A stretch of 64,000 nt of DNA from UBA6814 sp040753075 (lineage in GTDB: Bacteria > Desulfobacterota > Desulfovibrionia > Desulfovibrionales > Desulfovibrionaceae). A program made the position numbers and the translations under genes. The DNA is taken from assembly GCA_040753075.1 (NCBI GenBank), contig JBFMHA010000004.1, positions 1 through 64,000 on the forward strand, written 5' to 3'. A model generated the notes under the pieces. The model did no database searches and was not told where the DNA came from. It saw only the letters and a list, made by a program, of their open reading frames with translations. Within the stretch, counting starts at the first letter, position 1; each line of letters begins with the position of its first letter. Positions 1-7,949 of the stretch are shown here, one piece after another.

Positions 1-154
1 GCTTCCTACCCCCGGAAAATGGGGCTGGTCGAAAAGTGCCTACAAAAGACCCAAAAAGAGACGAAAAGAGACGCGAAATGGGGGTTGACGGGGTTGGCGG
101 GAGGGGGGGCTGGGCAGGGCGGTGGGGACGGGAGCGACGCCCCCTATCGGGATT

Positions 155-176
155 CTCAAGGGCGCTAGCCCTTGAG
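155..176 (-). terminator. Hairpin just past the MocR gene, possible terminator
   Basis: A perfect 9-bp stem (CTCAAGGGC / GCCCTTGAG) with a GCTA loop lies 24 bp past the stop of the aminotransferase-like regulator. No T-run follows on the minus strand, so termination by this hairpin alone is uncertain. I see no gene in the first 200 bases. Confidence 0.4.
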
Positions 177-199
177 CCCCCGGAGGGAAACCTCTTCGG

Positions 200-1549
200 C
201 TACAGTCGCAACAACCCCGCCAACGTCTCCAGTCCCCGGCGCAGGGCGTCGGGGGGGGCGGAGCCGAGGAGGGAGACGCGGACGCCCTGGCCGGCCTGGG
301 CCTGGCCCACGGCGAAGTGCTCCAGGTGCGCCACCACCACGCCGCGACTGGCGGCCTCGGCGGCGAACTCCACGGCGCGCCAGCCCCGGGGCAGGGGCAG
401 CCAGGCGAAATAGCCGGTGTCCTGGCCCCGGTAGTTCTCCTTTCCCAGCACCTCGGCGCAGATGCGGTTGCGCTCCCGGGCCTCGGCGCGGTTGGCGGCG
501 ATGGCGCGCTCGGCCGTGCCGTCCGCAATCCATTGCGAGGCGATCTCGGCCATGAGTCCGGCCGCCTTCCAGGCGGTCCACTCGATGGCCGCCTCCAGGG
601 CGCGCACGTCCGCGCGCGGCGCGCAGAGGAAGGCCACCCGCAGCCCGTCGCACAGGACCTTGGACGTGGCGGCCAGGAAGTAGCCCAGTTCCGGGGCCAG
701 GGCGCAGAGCGGCGGCAGGGCGCTGTCCACGGCCAGGGCGTACACGTCGTCCTCGATGATCCGCACCCCGTGTCGGCGGCAGACCTCGGCCACCTCGTGC
801 CGCCGGTACTCCGGCATGCGCGCGGTGGTGGGGTTCTGGCAGGTGGGCATCACGTAGAGCCCGCGCACCGGCTCGCGGCGGCAGGCCGCGTCCAGGGCCG
901 CGGGGTCCAGGCCGTGCTCGTCCAGGGGGATGGGGACCAGGTGCAGCCGCAGGCGCTTGGCCAGGGGCCGGACCATGGGATAGGTCAGGCACTCCACCGC
1001 GATGCGGTCGCCCGGGCCGAACAGTCCGCCCAGGAGCACGGTGAGCGCGTGCTGCACCCCGGCCGTGACCAGCACGTTGTCCGGGTCTGCGGCATAGCCG
1101 TGTCGCCGGGCCCAGTCCGCGCCAGCCCGGCGGTGCCGGGGCAGGCCCCGGGCCTCGTGGCGGCCGAGCAGCCGGGGCAGGTCCGGGCTGGCCGCCAGCC
1201 GGGCCAGGGTCCGGGCCAGGTCCGGGCCCAGGTTGTGGTGCGCCGCGGCCAGGCCCAGGTCCACCACGCCGCCGCTGTCCCCGCGCAGGTCCGCGAATCC
1301 TTCCCGTCCCCGGGCCACGAAGGTGCCCCGGCCCTGCTCGCCCTGCACCAGCCCGCGCCGGGCGGCCTCGGCGTAGCCCCGGGTCACGGTGCCCACGGTC
1401 ACGCCCAGGGCCCGGGCCAGGTCGCGGTGGGTGGGCAGGGCCTCGCCCGGCCGCAGGCGGCCGGCCTTGACCGCGGACTCGATGGCGTCGGCCAGGGCCA
1501 GGTACTTGGGGCTGGCCGCCGGGTCGGGGAGGAGGAATTCGAGTGTCAT
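200..1549 (-). CDS. MocR-family transcriptional regulator (GntR wHTH + PLP aminotransferase fold)
   Basis: The 449-residue protein has an N-terminal GntR-type winged helix (about residues 12-78, motif TVGTVTRGYAEA) joined to a class I aminotransferase-like domain (about 110-449) with the PLP lysine in ATSKVLCDG near residue 296. This is the MocR/PdxR architecture, in which a PLP-bound domain senses an amine or amino acid and controls DNA binding. It is divergent from a LysE-type exporter, its probable target. Its promoter (TTGACA-17-TATCAA) puts the transcription start only 1-3 nt before the ATG, and no SD is visible, so the mRNA looks leaderless. The family is clear; the ligand is unknown. 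Confidence 0.9.
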   Translation of the reverse strand: MTLEFLLPDPAASPKYLALADAIESAVKAGRLRPGEALPTHRDLARALGVTVGTVTRGYAEAARRGLVQGEQGRGTFVARGREGFADLRGDSGGVVDLGLAAAHHNLGPDLARTLARLAASPDLPRLLGRHEARGLPRHRRAGADWARRHGYAADPDNVLVTAGVQHALTVLLGGLFGPGDRIAVECLTYPMVRPLAKRLRLHLVPIPLDEHGLDPAALDAACRREPVRGLYVMPTCQNPTTARMPEYRRHEVAEVCRRHGVRIIEDDVYALAVDSALPPLCALAPELGYFLAATSKVLCDGLRVAFLCAPRADVRALEAAIEWTAWKAAGLMAEIASQWIADGTAERAIAANRAEARERNRICAEVLGKENYRGQDTGYFAWLPLPRGWRAVEFAAEAASRGVVVAHLEHFAVGQAQAGQGVRVSLLGSAPPDALRRGLETLAGLLRL

Positions 1550-1557
1550 GGTGACAA

Positions 1558-1595
1558 TTGATATTTTGACCGGAAAATTGTGTCAAATGTAATGC
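1558..1595. promoter_or_regulatory. Overlapping divergent promoters of the MocR gene and the LysE gene
   Basis: Minus strand: TTGACA (1586-1581), 17-bp spacer, TATCAA (1563-1558), reading into the regulator. Plus strand: TTGACC (1566-1571), 18-bp spacer, TAATGC (1590-1595), reading into the exporter. The two occupy the same 38 bp, so polymerase could bind only one at a time. A MocR protein bound here would control both. Confidence 0.6.
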
Positions 1596-1693
1596 TGGGG
1601 GAAGACTGTCCGGAACCCGGCCGCGCGGTGCGGCCGGACAGCCGGCGGAAAACGCGGGAGCCCCCGGGCTCCCTGGACGACGGAGCCTGCCTC

Positions 1694-2296
1694 ATGCCCC
1701 TGGAACTCCTTCCCCTGGCGCTGTTCTGCTTCACCATGACCATCACGCCCGGCCCCAACAACCTGCTGCTCACGGCCACCGGGGCCAACTACGGCTACCG
1801 GCGCTGCCTGCCCCACATCCTGGGCGCGCTGGCGAGCATCCCGGTGATGGCCTGCGTGGTGGGGGCCGGGCTGGGCCAGGTGTTCGCGCGCTATCCCGCG
1901 GCGCATACGGCCCTGGACGTGCTGGGCTCGGCCTACCTGGTCTGGCTGGCCTGGAAGGTGACCCGGTTCGACGGCCGGGTGGACCGGGCGGGCGCGGCCC
2001 GGCCCCTGACCTTTGGCCAGGCCGCGCTGTTCCAGTGGCTGAACCCCAAGTGCTGGATGATGTACCTGGGCGCGGTGAGCCTGTTCACCAACGGGACGCT
2101 GCCCGAGGTGCTGGTCATGGCCGGGCTGTTCACGGTGATGGTGCCGCCCTGCTTCTCGTGCTGGGCCCTGCTCGGCGCGGCCATCGGCCGGTTCCTGAGC
2201 ACTCCGGCCCGGGTGCGGGCCTTCAACTGGGCGCTGGCGCTCCTGCTCCTGGCCACCCTGGCCATGGCCCACGTCCCGGCCGCGGCGGCGCGGTAG
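1694..2296 (+). CDS. LysE/RhtB-family amino acid exporter
   Basis: A 200-residue hydrophobic protein with about six predicted membrane helices. It carries the LysE signature near the N-terminus (TITPGPNNLLL) and the mid-protein segment FQWLNPKCWMMYLGAV typical of RhtB/LysE efflux proteins of the inner membrane. I start it at the ATG giving MPLELLPLALF, where the family begins; 38 further in-frame upstream codons are polar and promoter-like. It is divergent from the MocR regulator, which probably controls it. The exported compound cannot be read from sequence. Confidence 0.9.
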   Translation: MPLELLPLALFCFTMTITPGPNNLLLTATGANYGYRRCLPHILGALASIPVMACVVGAGLGQVFARYPAAHTALDVLGSAYLVWLAWKVTRFDGRVDRAGAARPLTFGQAALFQWLNPKCWMMYLGAVSLFTNGTLPEVLVMAGLFTVMVPPCFSCWALLGAAIGRFLSTPARVRAFNWALALLLLATLAMAHVPAAAAR

Positions 2297-2425
2297 TCGG
2301 GAGGGGGGGCAGGCATGCCGCGAATGGTCGGATATGTCATGCGGATGCGCCCGGCAACCCGGAGCGGTTGCAAACTATCCTTGTGGCGCGCCGTTTTTCA
2401 AGGAATCTGCGGGGGTTTTGAGAAA

Positions 2426-2457
2426 AATGCCCTTCCGTCCCTAAAGTCCGGGGCATT
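2426..2457. repeat. Inverted repeat upstream of the glycosyltransferase-like gene
   Basis: AATGCCC (2426-2432) and GGGCATT (2451-2457) face each other across 18 nt, about 65 bp before the next start codon. This may be an operator or a leader hairpin; no T-run follows. The rest of 2297-2520 shows nothing recognisable. Confidence 0.25.
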
Positions 2458-2520
2458 CCTTCCGATAAGATTGTCGACAAAGCCAGAAACCGGCCTGCGG
2501 CCGGCGGCGGGACTCCACAT

Positions 2521-3489
2521 ATGGCCCAGATATTCGACATCACCCCCCGCACCCGGGACATCCAGCCGGTCCTCATGCTCGTGACCTCGCACCGCATGGA
2601 CTGCTTCCTGCTGTGCCTCAAGTGCCTGGAGCTCTGCACCGACCTCTCCCGCTTCCACAAGATCTACGTGCTGGCCAACGACGTGTCCGGCGAGCACGCG
2701 GTGATGATCAAGGCGTTCCAGCACCGCAACCGCAACGTCGTGGACATCCACCTCACCCCGCGCGGGGTGTCCCCCGCGGTGATGGCCATGCAGAACTTCA
2801 TCATGGCCCGCCACCCCGAGGCGGTCTTCGTCAAGCTCGAGGAGGACGTGTTCGTGACTCCGGGCTGGCTGGAGCAGCTTCTGGCGACCTACAAGCTGCA
2901 CCTGAACAGCCCGCGGGTGGCGGCGGTGGTCCCGGTCATGCCGGTGACCCGCACCGGCCGCCAGGTCACGGCCCGGCTCCTGCGCAAGCACTATCCCCGC
3001 GAGCGGCTGCGTCTGCCCGACCTGCCGGTGGAGAAGAACGCCCTGTACCACCGCCTGGTCTGGGAAAAGGTGCTCGGCGACGACCTGGCCGGCAAGTATG
3101 CGGAACTGGAAAAGCCGCGGCACTACTACCTGAGCCACGCGAGCAACAACCTGGCGCTCTGGGGGCCGCGCCTGACCGGGCTCATGGCCCCCATGGGGCT
3201 CAAGCCCGTGCCCGGGGCGAGCCGGCCGGACGAGCTCCAGTTGAACTCGGTCCTGCGGATGCACAACCTGCGGGCCGCGGTGGTCACCTCCGCCCTGGTC
3301 CACCACTTCAGCCATGCGGAGTGTGAGGACTACCTGCGGCGGCACGTGTCCCTGGACGACGTGTGGTGGTACATGACCGGCCTGGCCGAAACCGCGCCGC
3401 CGGCCTGGAGCGGGCTCACCCCGGGCGGCCAGCGCAAGTCCAGGCTCATCAGGATGGCGAGGGAGAGGAATCTGAGGGTGTTACGCTGA
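2521..3489 (+). CDS. Glycosyltransferase-like protein (GT-A-like), unassigned
   Basis: The 322-residue soluble protein begins with a strand/helix pattern (PVLMLVTSHRMDCF) and an acidic cluster KLEEDVFVTPGW (about residues 105-116) reminiscent of the nucleotide-sugar and metal site of GT-A glycosyltransferases. The second half has conserved-looking HYYLSHASNNLALW and ends basic. No membrane segment or signal peptide is seen. There is no clear SD before the chosen ATG; a second ATG at 2575 is possible but would remove the first strand. The gene stands alone and is followed by a strong terminator. The glycosyltransferase assignment is by pattern only. Confidence 0.5.
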   Translation: MAQIFDITPRTRDIQPVLMLVTSHRMDCFLLCLKCLELCTDLSRFHKIYVLANDVSGEHAVMIKAFQHRNRNVVDIHLTPRGVSPAVMAMQNFIMARHPEAVFVKLEEDVFVTPGWLEQLLATYKLHLNSPRVAAVVPVMPVTRTGRQVTARLLRKHYPRERLRLPDLPVEKNALYHRLVWEKVLGDDLAGKYAELEKPRHYYLSHASNNLALWGPRLTGLMAPMGLKPVPGASRPDELQLNSVLRMHNLRAAVVTSALVHHFSHAECEDYLRRHVSLDDVWWYMTGLAETAPPAWSGLTPGGQRKSRLIRMARERNLRVLR

Positions 3490-3596
3490 AGACCCGGCGT
3501 CTTCCGCGATAACCGGAGACAGCGGCCGGCGGAGCCGAGGGGGAGGGGAGATACGGGCTTTCCCTGAGGACCAACCGCCGGCCGCGCGTCGTCCGG

Positions 3597-3619
3597 AGCC
3601 CCCGGCGGGGGCTTTTTTT
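3597..3619 (+). terminator. Rho-independent terminator
   Basis: AGCCCCC-GGC-GGGGGCT forms a 7-bp GC-rich stem followed directly by seven Ts. It ends the glycosyltransferase-like transcript. Confidence 0.85.
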
Positions 3620-3707
3620 GCGCCCGGAATCCCGGCGATGGCGGCAAGGAGATTGTTTTGCATTTAGGGCGCTGGCGTGCGCGTCGCAAGAGGCGGGGGA
3701 TTCCCTC

Positions 3708-3751
3708 TTGCCAGTGAAGGGGTTTTGAGCTAGCTAATAATTGAACGTTCA
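3708..3751 (+). promoter_or_regulatory. tetR promoter with operator palindrome TGAACGTTCA
   Basis: TTGCCA (3708-3713), 17-bp spacer and TAGCTA (3731-3736) form a plausible promoter. The perfect 10-bp palindrome TGAACGTTCA (3742-3751) begins about where transcription would start, the usual position for an autorepressing TetR-family protein. Confidence 0.5.
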
Positions 3752-3801
3752 TTTATAGCTGTGGCCCGGCCGTGGCCGGTTGCGGAGCAAGGTCCAGGCG
3801 C

Positions 3802-4461
3802 ATGTCCAGACGGAGCGGCAAAGGATCCGGCAAGTCGTCCCGGGGGGGGCGGGGCGCTTCCCCTTCCCCGGGGGAGGAAGGGCGGCTGCGGGCCATCCTG
3901 GACGAGGGCCTGCGCGCCTTCGCCAGGAAGGGCTTCTCCCAGACGCCGGTGGCGGAGGTGGCCGCGGCTGCGGGAGTGGCCAGCGGGACCATCATCTACC
4001 ACTTCCTGACCAAGGAGAACCTGCTGGCCGTCCTGACCTGGGAGTGCCTGAACCTGCTCTATCGCCGCTGTTCCCAGGCCGCTTCCGCGGCGGACCCGGG
4101 TCCGGCCCGGGTGCGGGCCTACGTGGACGCCTATTTCGGCCTGTTGCGCGAGGAGCCGGACCGGCTCCTCCTCCTGTTCAAGACCAGCCCCATGGAGCTG
4201 TCCGAAGCACATGCGGCCCCGGGCCTGGACATTCGCACCCTGTGGCAGTCCGGCCGGATCCTCCTGGCGGACATCTTCAGGGAGTCCCAGGCCGCCTCGC
4301 CCGCGGACGGGAACGACCCGGAGCGTATGGCCGCGTCCCTGCTCGCCCACTTGTCGGGAGCGGCCTGGCTGCACCTGTTCTTCGGGGAGGACCTGGAGGA
4401 GATGCACGCCTCGGCCCGGGACGTGGTCCAGGCCTTCTTCTCCGGCTCATCCCAGACCTGA
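3802..4461 (+). CDS. TetR/AcrR-family transcriptional repressor
   Basis: Residues about 30-80 form the TetR HTH: ILDEGLRAFARKGFSQTPVAEVAAAAGVASG followed by TIIYHFLTKENLL. The C-terminal ligand domain is helical and unassigned. An ATG at 3802 has a weak SD (AAGG); an in-frame GTG at 3772 adds ten residues but has no SD and lies nearer the operator, so I prefer the ATG. A palindrome in the promoter suggests autorepression. No adjacent target is obvious: the next gene is a cyclic-nucleotide-binding protein about 90 bp downstream, which could be co-transcribed. Confidence 0.88.
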   Translation: MSRRSGKGSGKSSRGGRGASPSPGEEGRLRAILDEGLRAFARKGFSQTPVAEVAAAAGVASGTIIYHFLTKENLLAVLTWECLNLLYRRCSQAASAADPGPARVRAYVDAYFGLLREEPDRLLLLFKTSPMELSEAHAAPGLDIRTLWQSGRILLADIFRESQAASPADGNDPERMAASLLAHLSGAAWLHLFFGEDLEEMHASARDVVQAFFSGSSQT

Positions 4462-4553
4462 TTGGCCGGAGTGGCGCTGCGGGTTGGCGGCGCCGCCGGG
4501 CTCGTGTAGAATGGAGAGCGCTGGGCCTGCGTGGCCGAACCCGGAGCCGATGC

Positions 4554-5039
4554 ATGAAGGAAACCCCGTTTTTGGTGCGCAACGAGGCCCTGGTCGTCAG
4601 GATCAGGGAGATACCCGCCCTGAGCCTGTTCGAGGACGAGGTGCTCCTGGAGCTGCTCACCCTGTCCAAGATGCGCCACTACGAGGCCGGGGAGGTCATC
4701 TTCAAGGAAGACACCTACGACCTGTGGATTTACTTCCTTATCTGCGGCCAGGTGCGCCTGACCCGGGAGGGGAGGCATCTGCGGGACCTGCGCCGCCGCG
4801 GGGACGTGTTCGGAGAGATGAGCATCATCGACGGCGCGCCGCGCAGCGCCACCGCCACCGCGGTCAAGGAGTGCGACCTCCTGGCCGTGGACGCCTCGCT
4901 TCTGGACCGGCTGGACGCCAAGAGCCACACCGCCTTCCACTACGTGCTCTACCGCTTCTTTTCCGAACTGCTGGCCGAGCGGCTCCGCGACACCAACGCC
5001 GAGCTGGTCAAGCTCAAGAAGCAGCTGCGCGTGCCCTGA
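4554..5039 (+). CDS. Stand-alone cyclic nucleotide-binding (CNB) domain protein
   Basis: The 161-residue protein is a single Crp-like cNMP-binding barrel. The phosphate-binding cassette is intact (FGEMSIIDGAPRSATA, about residues 86-101, with the Glu and Arg-Ser that contact the cyclic phosphate). It ends in a helix with a coiled-coil look (AERLRDTNAELVKLKKQL) and has no winged-helix domain, so it is not a Crp/Fnr transcription factor. Binding of cAMP or a similar nucleotide follows from the family. A class I adenylate cyclase lies 16 kb away, so a cAMP effector role is plausible but is inference. Confidence 0.85.
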   Translation: MKETPFLVRNEALVVRIREIPALSLFEDEVLLELLTLSKMRHYEAGEVIFKEDTYDLWIYFLICGQVRLTREGRHLRDLRRRGDVFGEMSIIDGAPRSATATAVKECDLLAVDASLLDRLDAKSHTAFHYVLYRFFSELLAERLRDTNAELVKLKKQLRVP

Positions 5040-5070
5040 TCCGTCCGGGCCTTGCGCCGGGGCGGGCCCG

Positions 5071-5493
5071 TCAGGCTGCGCCGAAGAGGTCCCGGAGCCA
5101 GTCCGGGACGCGCACGGGCTTGCCTTCGGGCGTGGTGCAGGCGTGCTGGGTGGAGCCGGTGGCCAGGAGCACGGAGCCTTCCGGCGGCCCCCAGACCTCG
5201 TAGGCGAAGGTCAGGGAGGCCCGGCCCCATTCGCTGACCCCCACCCGCACCGCCAACTCGTCGTCGAAGCGCGCCGGCCGGCGGTAGCGCACCGCGGCCT
5301 CGCGCACCGGCAGGAACAGGCCCCGCGCCTCCACCTCGGCGTAGGACATGCCGCGCTCCCGGATGAGCAGGCTTCGGGCGCGTTCGAACCAGTGCAGGTA
5401 CTCGCCGTAGTAGGCCACGCCCATGCAGTCGGTCTCCCCGTAGGAGACGTGGAGACGGAACAGGGCCGAAGGCTGGGGGAAGTCCGGGGTCAT
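5071..5493 (-). CDS. YbgC/4-hydroxybenzoyl-CoA-type acyl-CoA thioesterase
   Basis: A 140-residue hot-dog-fold protein. The family active site is clear near the N-terminus: YGETDCMGVAYYGEYLHWFERAR, with the catalytic Asp at residue 22. This family hydrolyses acyl-CoA or aroyl-CoA thioesters in the cytoplasm. Its start ATG overlaps the stop of the upstream ApgM-like gene by 4 bp (ATGA), so the two are translationally coupled. The substrate is not predictable. It converges with the CNB gene, with 31 bp between the stops. Confidence 0.88.
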   Translation of the reverse strand: MTPDFPQPSALFRLHVSYGETDCMGVAYYGEYLHWFERARSLLIRERGMSYAEVEARGLFLPVREAAVRYRRPARFDDELAVRVGVSEWGRASLTFAYEVWGPPEGSVLLATGSTQHACTTPEGKPVRVPDWLRDLFGAA

Positions 5494-6701
5494 GCGCCCC
5501 GCCCCAGCCGCTGGAGCGCATAGGGGAGCAGGGCGTGGCCCTGCTCCAGCAGCAGCCCGGTGGATGCCGCGTGCTTCTCGGTGAAGGCCGGCAGGCGGTG
5601 GTCCGAGCAGCTCGGGTGGTGGAGCAGGAAGGGCACGGGCTCCGGGGTGTGGGTGCGCACCCGCACCGGGGTCAGGTGGTCGCAGCACACCAGGAGCGCC
5701 GCGTCCGTGTCCTTGAGCGCGGCCCGCAGCGGGCCTACGATGCGGGCGTCGAAGCGGCGCACGGCCTCGGTCTTGGCCACCGGGTCGCCGGCGTGGCCGC
5801 ACTCGTCCGGGGCCTCCACGTGCAGGAACACGAAGTCCCCGCCTCGGCCCAGGAGATAGTCCAGGGCGGCCTGGACCTTGCCCTCGTAGTTGGTGTCCAG
5901 CAGCCCGGTGGCCCCCTCCACGTCCAGCACGCGCATGCCCGCGGCGCGGCCCAGCCCGCGCACCAGGTCCACGGCGGAGATCACCGCCCCGCGCAGGCCG
6001 AAGGCCTCCCGGAACCGGGGCAGGGAAAGCGGCCGGCCCTGGCCCCAGGGCCAGACCGAGTTGGCCTTGCTGGGGTTGCCCGGCGCGGCCAGGATCCGGG
6101 CGGCCAGGGTGAAGATGGCGAAGAGTCCGGGCGAGCGCTCGATCTCCTTGAGATCCGGAGCGATGGCCTGGTCGGTGATGTCGTGGGGGGGGCGGACATG
6201 GATGCGGGCCTCCAGGGCCGCGGCCCCGCCGCTCTGCACCAGGAGGTGGCGGTACTGCACCCCGGGGTGGAAGGCGAACTCGGCGTTGCCCAGGGCCTGC
6301 TGCAGCCGGGCGATGAGGGCCGCGGCCTGCTCGGTGGGGATGTGGCCGGCCGAATAGTCCAGCATGCGGCCGTCCGGCCCGGGCTCGCTCACCGTGACCA
6401 GGTTGAGCCGCCAGACCAGGTCGTCGGGGTTCAGGTCCAGGCCCTGCGCCGCGGCCTCGATGGGGCCTCGTCCGGTGTGGTGGGCGGCGGGGTCGAAGCC
6501 GAGCAGGCTCATGTTGGCCACGTCCGAGCCCGGGGGCATGTCCAGGGGCACGGTGCGGGCCAGGCCGGCCGTGCAGCAGGCGGCCAGGGCGTCCATGTGC
6601 GGGGTCTCGGCCGCCTCCAGAGGGGTCTTGCCGCCCAGACGGCGCACCGGATAGTCGCCCATGCCGTCGGCGACCAGGAACAGGAGCTTGGTTTTGGCCA
6701 T
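5490..6701 (-). CDS. apgM: ApgM-family phosphoglycerate mutase-like enzyme, possible homoserine kinase
   Basis: The 403-residue protein of the alkaline phosphatase superfamily has the metal site ADGMGD (residues 11-16) and the nucleophile segment VANMSLLGFDP (Ser65) of archaeal-type cofactor-independent phosphoglycerate mutases. A conserved H-x-E-A-P-D-E-C-G-H segment (HVEAPDECGHAGD) supplies further metal ligands. In Desulfovibrio and relatives this subfamily has been proposed to act as the missing homoserine kinase. Homoserine dehydrogenase is encoded about 6.4 kb away, which fits but does not prove it. The start at MAKTK has the SD AAGGA 6 bp upstream. It overlaps the thioesterase gene by 4 bp. 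Confidence 0.85.
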   Translation of the reverse strand: MAKTKLLFLVADGMGDYPVRRLGGKTPLEAAETPHMDALAACCTAGLARTVPLDMPPGSDVANMSLLGFDPAAHHTGRGPIEAAAQGLDLNPDDLVWRLNLVTVSEPGPDGRMLDYSAGHIPTEQAAALIARLQQALGNAEFAFHPGVQYRHLLVQSGGAAALEARIHVRPPHDITDQAIAPDLKEIERSPGLFAIFTLAARILAAPGNPSKANSVWPWGQGRPLSLPRFREAFGLRGAVISAVDLVRGLGRAAGMRVLDVEGATGLLDTNYEGKVQAALDYLLGRGGDFVFLHVEAPDECGHAGDPVAKTEAVRRFDARIVGPLRAALKDTDAALLVCCDHLTPVRVRTHTPEPVPFLLHHPSCSDHRLPAFTEKHAASTGLLLEQGHALLPYALQRLGRGA

Positions 6702-6776
6702 GGGGAATCCTTGCAGATCAGGATGTCCCATTGTGCGGGCGACCGGGGAAAAAGGCAAGGGCCGGGGGCGGTTGGC

Positions 6777-7547
6777 TCAGCGGCAGGCGCAGTACCCCGG
6801 GCCGGGTTGGGCGTCCGGGGCCATGACGATGTCCGCGGTGCGGTTCCGGCCGGCGGCCTTGGCCTGGTAGAGGGCCTGGTCGGCGGTCTGGCACAGGGCG
6901 GCCAGGGCGGCCTCCCTGGTCACCCGCTCCAGGGAGGCAGCGCCCAGGCTCACGGTCACATGGTCCGCAGTGGGAGAGGTGGCGTGCGGGATGGCCAGGC
7001 CGTTCACCGCGGCGCGCATCCGCTCGGCCATGAGCAGGAGCCCGGAGTGCGGGGTGCCGGGGAGCACGGCCATGAACTCCTCGCCCCCATAGCGGGCCAC
7101 GAACTCGCAGGGCCGCTGCAGGATCCCGGCCAGGGCTCCGGCCACCGCCTTGAGACAGTCGTCCCCGGCGGCATGGCCGTAGGTGTCGTTGAATCGCTTG
7201 AAGTGGTCGATGTCGATCATGACCAGGCCGAAGGGCTCGCCTCCGCGCATGGCGCGTCGCCACTCGTCGTCCAGGCGTTCGTCCAGGCGGCGGCGGTTGG
7301 CCAGGCCGGTGAGCCCGTCCTGGGAGGAAAGGTCCGCCAGCTCGTTGTTCAGCCGGTTCAGGTCCTCCTGCATCATGTCCGAGATGCGCACCAGCCGCCG
7401 CGCCTGGTTGAGCAGCTTGCGGTAGTCGGCAAGCAGGGCGGCGTACGCGTCCGCGGCCGCGGTCCGGGACGGGAAGCCGGAGGCCAGGAGTTCCTCGGAC
7501 TGGCGGAAGACCCCGTCCTCCCGGTCGAAGAGGCCGGTCTCGCTCAT
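6777..7547 (-). CDS. siaD: SiaD-type diguanylate cyclase (GGDEF)
   Basis: The 256-residue protein has an N-terminal helical, coiled-coil-like region (about 1-75) that in SiaD binds SiaC, then a GGDEF domain with active-site motif GGEEF (residues 154-158), which makes c-di-GMP from two GTP. The usual RxxD inhibitory site is altered to R-P-C-E (145-148), so product inhibition may be weakened. No membrane segment is seen. Its ATG overlaps the siaC stop by 4 bp. It is the last gene of the siaABCD operon; in Pseudomonas, unphosphorylated SiaC activates SiaD. Confidence 0.9.
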   Translation of the reverse strand: MSETGLFDREDGVFRQSEELLASGFPSRTAAADAYAALLADYRKLLNQARRLVRISDMMQEDLNRLNNELADLSSQDGLTGLANRRRLDERLDDEWRRAMRGGEPFGLVMIDIDHFKRFNDTYGHAAGDDCLKAVAGALAGILQRPCEFVARYGGEEFMAVLPGTPHSGLLLMAERMRAAVNGLAIPHATSPTADHVTVSLGAASLERVTREAALAALCQTADQALYQAKAAGRNRTADIVMAPDAQPGPGYCACR

Positions 7548-7939
7548 GCGGCCCCCGGTTCGCAGGCCACCAGGTTGAAGGACAGGTCGCACACGTCCTC
7601 CTTGAACTCCTCCCCGCATTCCTGGGCGGTCTCGTTTTCGGGATCGTAGCGCCAGTTGACCGTGATCCGCCGTCCCGCCCGGCAGGCCTCGTCGAGCATG
7701 TCGAAAAGGTTCATGAGCGCCTTGGAGCTGGAGCTGTTGAAATAGCTGATGGCCAGGTTCACGCTCACCGGATCCTCGCCCGGGCGCGCCAGGTACTCGT
7801 CCAGCCAGGCGAAGACCGGGGCGTAGAACTTGGCTGCGTTCTCGGGATAGGACTCGCCGCTCATCTCCAGCACGTGGGAGCGGGGATCGAAATGGATGCG
7901 GGGCGAGGATTTGCTCGCTTCGATGATGAGTTCCTGCAT
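7544..7939 (-). CDS. siaC: SiaC, phosphorylatable switch protein (DUF1987)
   Basis: The 131-residue protein matches the SiaC family, including the conserved core SVNLAISYFNSSSSKALMNL. In Pseudomonas SiaC the residue after the Phe-Asn of this motif is a Thr phosphorylated by SiaB and dephosphorylated by SiaA. Here the position is Ser (Ser69, first of four serines 69-72), so a Ser phosphosite is expected. The SD GGGAG precedes the ATG. It lies 10 bp after siaB and overlaps siaD by 4 bp. Confidence 0.9.
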   Translation of the reverse strand: MQELIIEASKSSPRIHFDPRSHVLEMSGESYPENAAKFYAPVFAWLDEYLARPGEDPVSVNLAISYFNSSSSKALMNLFDMLDEACRAGRRITVNWRYDPENETAQECGEEFKEDVCDLSFNLVACEPGAA

Positions 7940-7949
7940 GGGCGCTCCC

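Larger units (their letters stand above)
3490..3801. other. Intergenic region: terminator followed by tetR promoter and operator
   Basis: This 312-bp stretch has no convincing gene. It holds the rho-independent terminator at 3597-3619 and the promoter and operator palindrome of the TetR gene near 3708-3751. Confidence 0.6.

Noticed and set aside
36..413. Short plus-strand frames at the window start
   Set aside because: Arg/Gly/Pro-rich composition, no SD, and antisense overlap with the MocR gene end.
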